Shown here: positions 1 to 10,700 of the stretch, one piece after another
How positions within the stretch are numbered: position 1 is the stretch's first letter
How the letters are laid out: each line of letters opens with the position of its first letter
NCBI RefSeq assembly: GCF_009905375.1
Contig: NW_027417550.1
Location: forward strand, 62,001 to 126,000
Length of the DNA stretch: 64,000 bases
Source of the DNA: Apium graveolens
Taxonomy: Eukaryota > Streptophyta > Magnoliopsida > Apiales > Apiaceae
Direction of reading: 5' to 3'
The notes under the pieces: model-generated
Seen by the model: the letters and a program-made list of their open reading frames with translations, nothing else
Told to the model about the DNA's origin: nothing
Databases searched by the model: none
Position numbers and translations under genes: made by a program

Positions 1-23
1 TGTGTGGTGCTGATTAAGAAGGA

Positions 24-97
24 AAAACTGTGTAATTACAGTTTATCATGATGCTAAATAAAAACTGTGTAATTGCAGTTTATCGTGATGCTAAATA
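24..97. repeat. 37-bp tandem duplication in the 3' flank of the beta-galactosidase gene
   Basis: Two adjacent copies of a 37-base unit (24-60 and 61-97) differ at only two positions. Each unit contains a short inverted pair (CTGT/ACAG around AATT). It lies 78 bases or more beyond the beta-galactosidase stop codon on that gene's 3' side, so it may fall in the 3' UTR or just outside. No function can be assigned. Confidence 0.75.
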
Positions 98-174
98 CAT
101 GACTATTACGTTATTCATCTAATTAAAATGAAATGTATGTATGTTTTTTTTCCCTCCTAGAAGAATTCCTATGC

Positions 175-3100
175 CTATAAAAGAAGGTTACTTGGTTCCC
201 TTCCTCTGAAGTTGAAAGAGAGCTCCTCATGAGAATGGCACTGAGCTTCAATCAGAAGATCTTTAGGAATCCCCGGGCATGGGTCACCCTGAAACTTTGT
301 GTACGACAAGGCTACCATGCACTCCCCTTTCCCTACACATGCCTGGATGGAGATATGTAATTTTAGTAACTAGTTGATTAATGCATCTGATTATGACTAT
401 CAATTTAGAAAGAACGTAAAAGTGTAAAAAAACTCACCCTTTCCACAATTGCTTTAGAATTAGATGAATGACAACTTCCAGCTGAATATTTTTCACAATT
501 CCCTGAAGGGGTACCAAAGCTTGCAAATGAGATCCTGGAAATAATTTTATTTGAGGGACAACGCAGATGAGCTTTGGCCTCCTCATGCTTCTCTGCAACC
601 TTCTTTCCCCCCTTTAGTGATGTTATTGGGTGGCTTGAATCTGAGACATGGCTGCACACTTTCGTGACTGAGACAGTGTCCAAGGTGATACCAAGAGGAT
701 TGCCATATTCTTCGTCTAATAACACTAATAAGTTTCCTGTAGGTTTCAGGAAAGATCTAGGGACGTGGTACCTTGTAAATAAACAATAAAAGGTTACAAG
801 CATAACATTTTGGCTTCTTACTCTTTATGTGATGTTAAATATCGATCAACAACTGACATATAAACTTGTAACCATATATAAAAAGTGAAGGAAGAAAAAT
901 TGAATTTTTAAGTAGAAGATCTACGTGTATAACTATTCTAGTAATCACATACGATGACTGAGAAGGCTTTCCCGCGGGGGTATGAAATGAGACCCAATAT
1001 CGACCAATACTTTGGGCGTTGATCCAAGCTTCTCCTTTTCCCATGGAACCAAGGTTTAATGTAACTGGTTCACTCCCTCCAGGTGCATCAAATGTTGTCT
1101 GTCAATTTAGGACCATGGGAAAGGTAAGGTGTATTAGATTATGTTCAAGACTTGTTAAAGGCTTTCTTTCTTTAATCATTTTAAAATCTTTTACCAGCCT
1201 ATCAAAAATATGGACTAAATAGATAAGACAGCATTGTGTTATGACTGCTCATAAAACTTTTCTTGGTAAAATTGTTGTTATATAATGACTTCTGATGAGA
1301 TTCTATCGTCTTAATGATCACAGAGACAGTCGAATAAGTAATTTTTTACCTTGTACCATGTGAGCTGCTTTGAAGAATTATACTTGTTCCACTTGACCTT
1401 ACTCCATCCTTGGCTGGTATACACTTGCAGTTTCTCACCAAGTAATCCGACCTATAACATTTCATTAATTCAATTAGTACAAAGGTCTAGTCATTTTCTC
1501 CTTTTGTTAAGGAACCATTTAGCAAAGAGAACAATATGTTATTATGCGTGCTTGAAGAGGAGGGGAGAAGTATACAAGGTTGTAGAAGACATAGACGTGA
1601 TAAATCATGGTCCAAGTTCGTGGCAGCAGTAAATCATAGGGTTGAAGATTTATTCGAGCAGTGTGCAGTGAATCATAGGGCCAAATATAATAAATCTTAG
1701 GTACGATTCTGTTGCAGCATCTAGTAACTATAGTTCAAGTTGTTAGCAAGTTCATAGACTCTCGAATGTTTTGTTAAATCAGTTGAAATCAACCAAAATA
1801 ATTTCTGGTGACTCTATTTCCTGACAATTCGAATCAACTTGAACTCCTGACGTTCTGACAATTTGAATTTGTTAAATTGACGCTCATCTTTGGGGCATTA
1901 ATTGCCTTTAGTGTCCACAATAAATTGTGAGAATATTGGGGGAGACCGGAAATCGAACTTTAATCCTCCCGCTAGTCTAAGCTCTGATACCATATTGAGT
2001 AACCCACTCATCTAAAATATTAAGGTGCTAGAGTAATAACTTAAAATCCTACAAAAAGTTAAAGAGTTCAGCTCAGTTTACACCATGCTTGATTGGCTCT
2101 TCCAAATGAAGATACTGTATTTGGTTCTGTTCTCATCATCAAAAACTGTTCAGTTATGGATTATCAAATATCGAAGATGTTATACTAAACGAACTTGGTA
2201 ATCAATAAACCATCTGAAACTTCAGAAGAGATTATGAATGTCACATCTAGGGGTGGCAAAAGATGGGTTTTGTTCAGTTTTGGATCAGTGAATATGAAAT
2301 TAAGTTGGGTTGTGACCCAAAATTATATTTGTCCCATATTTAATTAAAAAATGGGTTAAATTTGGTTTGGGTTATAATGGTTCGGGGTCAAAATTTGGTA
2401 TGATGTAATATGAAACTAAAAGCTAAAATAATAACTGCACAATGCTATATAAAAAAAGTTTATACTTTGTACCATCTTCTACATCACCGAAGACTCGTGA
2501 AAATATTACTGTTAGATTATTTTTTTATGAATGGAGCCCACATATTCCACAAAGCAAATTAGTTTGGGATGTCAGTTGTTACAAGTAGGCATGTCAATGG
2601 ATCGGGTTTGGATCGGATCGGCCTAAATCCATATCCATATCCATTTATATTTTCGGATTCGGATCGGATCGGCTCCGGATTTTTTTTAGGCCGACCCATA
2701 TTCAGATCTGTTCGGATCACGTATTTCGGATCGGATATCCGCTCCATTTATGTATATTTATTTTTTTAACTTAACTTATTACAAAATTCATTTAAAATTT
2801 ACAATTCCGAAAAATATTAAAATACAAGTAAAATACAACGAAATTCAAAAAATTAACAAACTAAAATTCCCTTTTGAAATAAACATACCGAGTTGTACAA
2901 TATTTTAATGCTAATTATGAAAAAATTGATGTTGCGAAATGGAAGTGTTATATGAATGGAGACTTTGGGTTATGTGGCTCTAAAAGATAAAAGAACTAGG
3001 ATTATAAGAATGAGGTTATGGACTGTACGCTTGAGACCGAACCGAATGAAATATAGATAATGGAACTTGACTCGAGGATAATATGTTTAAAAATAGAATT

Positions 3101-6100
3101 GTTAAAAAATATTTTTATTATAATTATATATATATATAACCGGATCGGGTTATTAACGGATCAGATCGGCCTAAATCCATATCCATTCCATTTATAATCG
3201 GATATTTCTTATCGGATCGGATCCGGATCGGATTTTTAATAGATTGATCCATATCCGCTAAAATGGCCTCGGATCGGATCGGGTCGGGTCGGATCGGATT
3301 TTCGCTCCATTGACCTGCCTAGTTACAAGCTTCAGATACACACAAATATATAAGTATGTGTATATACGCATATACATACAACTAAGTTATAGAACACCCA
3401 ACCAAAAAAGCCTGCACATAGAATATAAACTAATTTTTTTATCGAGTTACCGGGTCAACTCAGCCATCATCAATTCGGGCTCCTATAGCAGCCCACATGA
3501 ATAAGTGAAATGCCCAATTTTGAGAGTCATTTCAAGTGAATGGATTGAAGTTTCATAAAATATGGGTAATATGGGTAATCACATTTTTAGACCCTAACCA
3601 AATCAAAAATATGTGTTATTTGACCCAATCCAAATCCATATTTAATATGTGATTTTAAATTGATCCAAGACTCTAAAAGATGGATCGGTTTGGGTTGGAT
3701 AAACGGGTTTCAGTCCATATTGCTACCTGGTCACATTTATGAGAATGCATGAAGGATGTAACTGTAATAGCAAGAAAACTTACTAACCTGATAGCCCAAA
3801 GGATAGTTTGTGTAATTTACAGTTTGTTGTTTGTCTTGTATACTCACACTTCGGATTCCAGTATATACGTGCTCTAAGTAGGCCCCTGAATCCTTTATGC
3901 CACAGATTGAAGTAAAATTGTTTTACTAAAAAATGTAAAATAGATTTTCTTGCTGAACACATATATTTTTTTAAAATTTTATCCAAATGTATAAGACCTA
4001 AAATAAACTTACCTTCAATCCAACCATCACACTAAGCAATGATATCTTGTTGATTCCAGTATTTAGTTGAATTTGGGTCAGCAGACTCGGAGTTCTTGTA
4101 CGAGAGCCATGTGCAGAGCCTGGAGATCAAGAAAAGTGAACTAATGAATCTTAACAGAAGCAGATTTTATGGGATTTGTTTTCAGGAGGTGAAAAACATT
4201 GAATACAATCCTATAATCAGATGTTTGAGTATTAGCACTATCAAAGTATAAGGTAGGGGGTGAAAGTGATGCTTACCTACAAATACTCCATTCACATACG
4301 CATGTAAAGCATGTCCAAGAGAGGGAACACTGAGTGTTGATTTAGAATTAGAGGAGTTTCTCTGAAAGCTGTCACAAAATATAATTTGTTACTGTAAGTT
4401 ATAAGAATGTTGTCCAATAGTCTCTATATAGTACATTAAAACTTGATGTTATATGTTTCTCACAAACACTTTGGAGAAAGGAGTACTAAGGACATTAAGA
4501 TAACTCCGGCTAGACTAGTGACACATAGTGATTAAGACTAGGTAATTAGCTAAATAAAGACTAATTTATTTATCAATCTAATAAAGGCGTAAACCCGACT
4601 CTCAGTTACCTGAAAGTGTACCAAAGATAATCAGATACATCTTTTGTAGCATTTGTTTGCTCCAGCAAAATATTTGCTTTAATTGAGGTCTCATCGTATT
4701 GGGGAATAGGCTCACTGAACATTTCCCAACTTTCAGCAGAGCCAAACCTCGATCTTGGTATAATTGAACGTGTATTAAATTGTGTGTTTACCTGTTGGAC
4801 AAGTGAAGCAGAATTCTATATAAATTACAACCCTTATAAAGTCTGCATTTGTATTGATTAGTAATTGAACATGCCTTTGCTGTGTTGAATGCTACTGTCT
4901 TGCAATCAGGTAAAATGCTTATTGATTTTGGTGGCAGTTGATATGAAGAATTTCGAAATTCCATCGCAATTGTTTTTCTTTTATCAGTATTCACAAGGAA
5001 GGCTGCACACTCTCCTGCTTTTCCTTGGTATACGTACGCCTGGTTCAATTAATCAAAGTTTGAGATATAATCATATAAAAGTTTATATCTGTCATGACTT
5101 ATAAGTTATAATTGTCTCACTTCTTGGCTTTGACCCAGAGATAAGTTGGTTTGTGTTCCTGAAAGTATTGTATCTGAACACGAGTTTACGGCTGCATGTA
5201 GTTCCTTTAGATGGCCCCATTTAGGTTGCCTGATCAAACCTTAATGTAGAAATTGATTTTATTAGTCTTTCAGTTCTGAATATACCACTGTTATGCTATT
5301 CAGACTTTTTGCAACGCATACCATACTCATCAAGAGGAGCTTGATCGTAATAACTTGTTATCATATAGGCTGCTGCTGTTCTCCCGAAATTGGTTCCTCC
5401 GTGATACTACAGTAAAAGTACACATGTATCATGTAAAAGATGGATATTAATGATTAGTTCACTTGATGGGAAAAAATCGGAATTCATGGCATGACCAGAT
5501 TACGACGAAGAAATTGACTTGACCACTTTGATCTCAAATCTCAAAAAATGTGCACTTGGATAATTTGTGATAAGGGATGATACTCTGTAAAGCGTTTTGG
5601 GAAGCAGTGAAACAAGTAGTTAAATTTACATTTGGTGTTGAGATAGTTTGCGTGACGTGTACCATGTAATAATTTATGAAGCTCCCGTTCTTTGTTAGTA
5701 TGAATAGTGCAGCATGATATGCAATGTCCTCGGCTGATCTTATAACGGGGTTGTCACCATATGTTTGTAAGCTTCATAAGAGTTAGAAGAAAGTTTTTTT
5801 GTAATTATCATTTCTCACAAATGTGTAGTTTAAGTTAATATACATATATTTAACTAGAGCTTACTTAGATGTCCAGTTCTCTGTCCAGAGTGAAGGCTTA
5901 TTCGGCGAGTTAGGTCCTGCAAATGTTTCCCCGCATCTCAAACCGTTGCATGCATTTATCTGCAGGTCAGACAAAGAAAAATCTTGAATGTCTGCATCAG
6001 TTAGCTGCAGGCTCTGCACCAGAGATGCCTCAAAACTATGAAGTTAACATGTCAGTGCGTGAAGTGAAATCTATGACATGAAACTAACCACCGGATCAGG

Positions 6101-7854
6101 AGCATCATCTTGCTTACACATCACCCATGGCACACCAGTCTGGAGTCCCACAGCCATTTGTGCTGCCCAACGAACATAAGTTGCTCCTTGCTCATGAAAT
6201 GCAGCTTCTACAGTTTGGTACTCATTTTCGATCTATGCATAATACATGCTTTCATTTCTTTAGTTTAATAAAAAGTTAAAGACTTCACATCTTTTCATGC
6301 AGTTTGTACCTGTGATAGTATGATTGGTCCTCCTTGCGACGCATATAATCCCTCTGACTTCATCATGTTCACTATCTTTGCTGTGAAGTTCTGCATCCGA
6401 AGCTGCAGTGAACATATGCAATAACAAATGTAAGTAGTCTGCATTTATAACATCACTGGTCCTCATTTATTCTGCATTTAGATTAGTTCCCTAAAAACTA
6501 AATCCAAATCATTGTCAATTTTCCTTGTATGCTAGTATATTGCAATATTAACTTAATCTTTACCTTAAAGGGTTCATTGTCTGTTCTGTAAATTATACCG
6601 GGGACATCAAGTAACCAAACTGGTAGACCTCTGCAAAAGGAAACCAGTTCATTGTATTTTTATGTCAAACTCGGTGTGATAAATTAGGAAAAAACAAATC
6701 AATAACTTTTACCCGTATGTCCATTCAGACTCGATGAAAGGCCCGATTCTTAGGCTTACGTATAATCCCTGTGCTTGAATTTCTTTTATGAAACCCACTA
6801 TATCTTTTCTTCCACTGAAATCATACTGCAAATTAATTCACCAAAATAAGGGTCGGGTATACATTAATGTGCACACACACTCACATGATATTGAGTAACT
6901 CAAGGCCCAGTACTAAACATTGCATAGATACTTTTTAACAACATAATGCTGACAAGAATTTTTACAATTTTCCGAGAATTTATTAGTTGTAAGTTATAAG
7001 GTGTAGGAGAATTTTAACTACTCGACCTAAATCATGTCGATGATATAATATGATCTAAACAACTCTTGTATCATAAGTTACTAAAGATGCATGTCAGGAT
7101 CCTGATATATCTTGAAACAAATCACCCCTCTTCATTATGTTTCTTCGTCTCACATAAAAATTCTATATTCATGCATCATTTCAGGTATGTAACAGATATA
7201 CACAAGATAGGAATTTATATGTTAATTGTAAAGATGGTCTCACCAGTCCAGGCTGAGGTTCATGGAGGTTCCAGAAAACATACGTTTGTATAACTTGTAA
7301 TCCTCCTCCTTTGGCTTTTGAAATCAAAGATGGCCACATCTGCAAGTGCACAGTACAACTTATTATTATATGAAATTTTATTTGAAAAAATAATTCATAT
7401 GAAATTGTGCAGTAAAGGGTTAAAACAAGACTGCAAAAAGAAAAATACAGTCATATCATGTAGGTCTTTTAATAAAGTTGACCAAGATTAGACTATAAAT
7501 TAACCAGATATGAAGCATGATGAAAAAACAAATCATGAAGAGAACATGATCATGGTGTTTATCTGACTTATCAAATTTCAATCTTGTAAATGAATGAGAA
7601 TATATAAAAACCAGAGAGAGAAGTCATTTTGATTTACAGAATGAAATTTCATAATTCAAAGTTGAAACATTGGTATGTATACGTACATCAGGAGTACTTC
7701 GAGGGTAGTGAATAGAGCCGGAAAATAGAATACTTCTCTTTCCGTTGATTATCAATGATCTGCCGTCGTATGTAACACTACCTCCTCTGCCAGCAGCTAC
7801 CGAGGCCGTCGCCATTATAATCACTAAGCCAACCCAATGCACTGACCATCCCAT
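175..7854 (-). CDS. BGAL: Plant beta-galactosidase (GH35), BGAL7/15/16-like, 19 exons, 829 aa
   Basis: Secreted or cell-wall enzyme of glycoside hydrolase family 35 that removes terminal beta-D-galactose from wall polysaccharides or glycoproteins. Coding exons read on the minus strand: 7854-7687, 7339-7244, 6825-6713, 6630-6564, 6402-6310, 6232-6089, 5959-5865, 5771-5663, 5406-5322, 5239-5121, 5039-4875, 4791-4610, 4368-4277, 4119-4013, 3892-3788, 1451-1350, 1098-953, 771-438, 342-175. They sum to 2,490 bases with phases matching at every junction. Exon 1 starts with a hydrophobic signal peptide. The family signature [13 protein letters not shown], carrying the acid/base Glu, spans exons 5-6. 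The nucleophile Glu lies in WTENW in exon 7. Exons 18-19 encode a Cys-rich C-terminal galactose-binding-lectin-like (SUEL) domain. All introns are GT-AG except intron 11 (GC-AG). The stop is TAG at 177-175. No frameshift or internal stop was seen, so the gene looks functional. The subclade is inferred from remembered similarity. Confidence 0.93.
1981..1992 (-). repeat. Copia/TRIM-like primer-binding-site remnant in BGAL intron 15
   Basis: On the minus strand these 12 bases read TGGTATCAGAGC, the usual copia/TRIM primer site complementary to initiator tRNA-Met. The sequence just before it, on the gene's sense strand, resembles the end of a short LTR. No second LTR or coding sequence was found, so this is probably a decayed TRIM or copia fragment inside the intron. 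Confidence 0.4.
2248..3729. mobile_element. Non-autonomous hAT-like DNA transposon in BGAL intron 15 (outer)
   Basis: The left end reads TAGGGGTGGCAA and the right end is an imperfect inverted copy (CAGGTAGCAA when reversed), the typical look of plant hAT termini. It is flanked by 8-base direct repeats GTCACATC (2240-2247) and GTCACATT (3730-3737), 7 of 8 matching, the TSD size of hAT elements. The arms hold GGGTT/GACCC-rich subterminal sequence and no transposase ORF. A second hAT-like element is inserted at 2586-3321. It sits wholly in the intron, far from the splice sites. Confidence 0.65.
2586..3321. mobile_element. Non-autonomous hAT-like element nested in the outer hAT, rich in GGATCGGATC words
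   Basis: Terminal inverted repeats of 16 bases (left TAGGCATGTCAATGGA; the right end reversed differs at one base) are flanked by a perfect 8-base TSD GTTACAAG at 2578-2585 and 3322-3329. Subterminal regions on both sides are packed with GATCG/CGGATC pentamer-like repeats in both orientations. The interior is AT-rich and non-coding. TSD length and TIRs fit a hAT MITE-like element. It inserted after the outer element. Confidence 0.85.
4792..4874 (-). other. BGAL: Non-canonical GC-AG intron (BGAL intron 11)
   Basis: The exon on the 5' side ends in AAG and the intron begins GCATGT on the minus strand; it ends in CAACAG before GTAAAC. Using GC as donor keeps frame and reproduces the conserved family junction (NTAK then VNTQ). 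No GT donor nearby preserves the frame. GC-AG introns are spliced by the major spliceosome and usually have a strong AAG|GCA context, as here. Confidence 0.8.
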
Positions 7855-8004
7855 TTTCTCTCTGAGTTATTGTATCTTCAACCTCAATCTCTAATTTTAT
7901 ATTGTTTCTCTCAAGAGTCAAGTCTCTCAGAGATTAAGATACTTGATTATATTTATTATTTCTACACTTCGAAACGAATACCATTAGAAAGGTGAATTAA
8001 CTCA

Positions 8005-8012
8005 TATTTATA
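8005..8012 (-). promoter_or_regulatory. BGAL: Putative TATA box of the beta-galactosidase gene
   Basis: TATAAATA on the minus strand lies about 150 bases upstream of the start codon at 7854. It would give a 5' UTR of roughly 120 bases if transcription starts about 30 bases downstream. A second TATATATA stretch lies at about 8030-8037. This is positional inference only. Confidence 0.5.
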
Positions 8013-9103
8013 GGCACCGAGTCACTGACTATATATACCTATACGTTACATATATTAATATTTAAATGTGGATTTATTATCTTGATAATAACGTACACAA
8101 GGATTATATATATATATATATATTGCTGCATCTCTTGTAAAACAGTAGGTCTTCTGAGTCATCACTAGCTTGCTCAAATATCCAAAACATGCAAGAATGC
8201 ATGAGAATGATGATTGATGATATATGTCAAGATGATTCATGAGAATTAGGCTTCATATTGCTGATTTAAATTAATTAACGTATATATTTTTACAAAGAAG
8301 ATATAAGTTGAACATGCAAAATTTGTTTATCTTACTGCCAAAGTGTAAATATTACAAAAAATTGCCCAAGATTAAGACCGAAACACCATCAGGTTAAAGA
8401 TGGGATAATTATCTCACAATCATATTTACGGAATAAGAATTTATGATTATACCTCCCGAGTCAGAGGCAGGCTGTTGCTTAAATGTGATTTATCTTGATT
8501 TACGTGATTAGGCTATTGCGTGGCGTTCGTGCGCAACTAAAAGTAGCGGCTACCTACGATAAAAAAAATTAATTCTCTTTTTTTTAGTTTCCCTTGTCTG
8601 TCTTATAATCTGAAACCAGCAAGTTTTTTTTGTCGGAATTAAACCGGCAAGTTTATTATAAGTATTTTTTTCTTTATCTAGATTATAATTTGTTTGAAAT
8701 GGTTTCATATTTAAAGCTTTACCAAGTTGTACATGCTCTTGTAAGGTAAAAAATCAGCATAGCATGCGGGAAGATTGAAATATATCAGTTTTTTTTTATC
8801 TTTTTATAAGTTTCCGTCCAAAATTAATAACCTTTCGTAGTACACAATTATTAATTTTAAAAAAAAATCAATTTTTGGTAACATTAACTTTTAATTTCAC
8901 TTATTCATTCATGCATATTTTATAAGTCTACTTTTGTATGTCTTTTAATTTTACTAAAATTTTGATTACACACTTTGTTCCTCTATTTATATCTTATACT
9001 CGTATATCTCATACTTCTACGTGTTAATTCTGTTAAGTTTGGTTTTATTTTTGTTATCTTATACTTCTACATGTTTTATTATATTTATTTTTATCATCTT
9101 ATA
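8013..9103. other. Upstream/intergenic AT-rich spacer
   Basis: No gene is visible. The stretch holds the distal promoter of the beta-galactosidase gene, a (TA)n run near 8106-8123 and AT-rich filler. From about 8990 to 9075 a phrase (CTTATACTTCTAC) is repeated. The same phrase resumes on the far side of element A at 31819, so A inserted into this repeated AT-rich stretch. Confidence 0.6.
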
Positions 9104-10540
9104 TGGCAGGAAATGAATAACACACACAGAGGGGGTGAATGTGTTTTACTGTTTTTGTACTTTTCTTGAATATTAATGGTTGAACAAAGTAAACTAAATC
9201 TTATAGTGAAATGTGTTCATGCAGAATTTAAACTTGCAGAAAATAAAGAACACGGATCTTCAAAACTCACTTAATTTTATGTTAAAATTAAGACTGTTTT
9301 GCTACAAAATTTCTAGGCTCTTTGTTGATAACGAGCTTAGCTTCTCCTTGAGAGTGTTACAAGAAATTTGATCTAAATTGTTGCAACTGACTTAGGGCCA
9401 GTGTTAACTTTATAACTTAGTTAACGACTGGTTTACACAGTGTGTAATAAGACATGCTATTAGCTTTTCTAAACTGTCACTTGTCATTTCTATTTATAGA
9501 AAAATAGATTTTCCATTTCTGGCTTAGCATATCTTTAGCACCCCGTGTTCACTTTGATCTTCCTCTGTCAGTTAATCTTTACCATTGATCTTGCACATTC
9601 TTCAAGCTGCTTTTTGTAGACTTGTCAATCCAGCTGTTTGGATTGTTTGTTGATTGTTTATCTTGGATATTGAACTGATCTGCAAATTTGTACTTTGAGA
9701 TTGTACCTCGAGATCTTCAGTTTAAGTCTATAGAACACTTGACATCTCTATAAGTATATTGTCTTATCGAGATCTCTTGTACTCTATATTTAGTTTGGCT
9801 TGTAGAGGTCTTCAGTTCTCTATAAGAGAATTTGGGCTTGTCGAGATCTCTAGTCTTCACATCTTCACTTTGACTTATTGATAACTCTTAGTTCTCTAGT
9901 AGCTTCTTGACTTGTCGATATCTCAGAGTTCTCTACTCAAATTTAACTTGTCGATATCTCAGAATCATCTAGAGAATTTTAACTTGTTGATATCTCTGAG
10001 TTCTTTAGTGAATTTTGACTTATCGATATCTCTGAGTTCTCTAGTTGAACTTGACTTATCGATAACTCAGAGTTCTCTAATGAATGTAGACTTGTCGATA
10101 ACTCTGAGTTCTCTAGTGAAGAAATGACTTGTCGATATCTCTAACCTTCATGTCTTCTTGACTTGTCGATATCTCACTGAGTTCTCTAATAGCTTTCCTG
10201 ACTTCTCGATAAGCCATTCTGGAGTTCTCGAATGACTTCTCTATAACATTAAATATGTGACTTGTAGAGATCTTGACTTAGAGTATTTTTCCTAAAATAG
10301 ATTTATTCAACTCCAAGCTTCTTCACAATTCTTCTGAGGCATGATCTTCTTGATCTTCTTCCAAATAGAATTCTTAGGCTTGACACTGTTTATAGAAAAA
10401 GGCTCCAGTCCGCTCCTTTGACATTTTTATAGACTTTAAATGTTACAAGTACAAAATACAAATTTAGATAACAATACAACTTACTTAGGATTGACAAAAT
10501 GTCTTAGTCTTATTAAAGTACAAGCATGTCTTTTACAACA
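9104..10540 (-). repeat. 3' LTR of element A
   Basis: Starts TGTTGTAAAAG and ends in a TG/CA-type terminus on the minus strand (outer end 9104, mutated to TGGCAGG where the other LTR has TGTTAGG). The inner end abuts the polypurine tract at 10541. It holds a 42-base minisatellite and many copies of the A-family word GACTTGTCGATATCTC. Confidence 0.9.
9858..10145. repeat. 42-bp minisatellite in the 3' LTR of element A
   Basis: About six to seven degenerate units of roughly 42 bases, each built around GACTTRTCGATAWCTC followed by GAGTTCTCTAG. The period is a multiple of three, so one frame stays open and gives a false 71-residue repetitive peptide (9912-10127). The matching array in the other LTR is at about 31146-31425. 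Confidence 0.8.
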
Positions 10541-10553
10541 ATCTCCTCCAATT
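10541..10553 (-). promoter_or_regulatory. Polypurine tract of element A
   Basis: On the minus strand AATTGGAGGAGAT directly precedes the 3' LTR start TGTTG. This is the expected primer for plus-strand DNA synthesis. It differs by one base from the GGGGGAGAT form in D, E and G. Confidence 0.8.
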
Positions 10554-10700
10554 TGTGAGAAGATTGCTTAACACAAATTTATGCCTGTTAACAAGACTAA
10601 CCCCAAGTTTGAAATGATGGAGAATAAAATTAATACATAGAGCTTCGTAGAATTACAACTTGTACAACATAAGCTTCACAAGATTCAATGATTACAAGAC

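Noticed and set aside
2569..3300. Small ORFs across the GGATCGGATC repeats
   Set aside because: They are by-products of short-period repeats in a non-autonomous hAT element.
9912..10127. Repetitive 71-residue ORF (and its twin at 31190-31405)
   Set aside because: It arises because the LTR minisatellite period is a multiple of three. It is on the strand opposite to the element's transcription and has no sign of being a gene.
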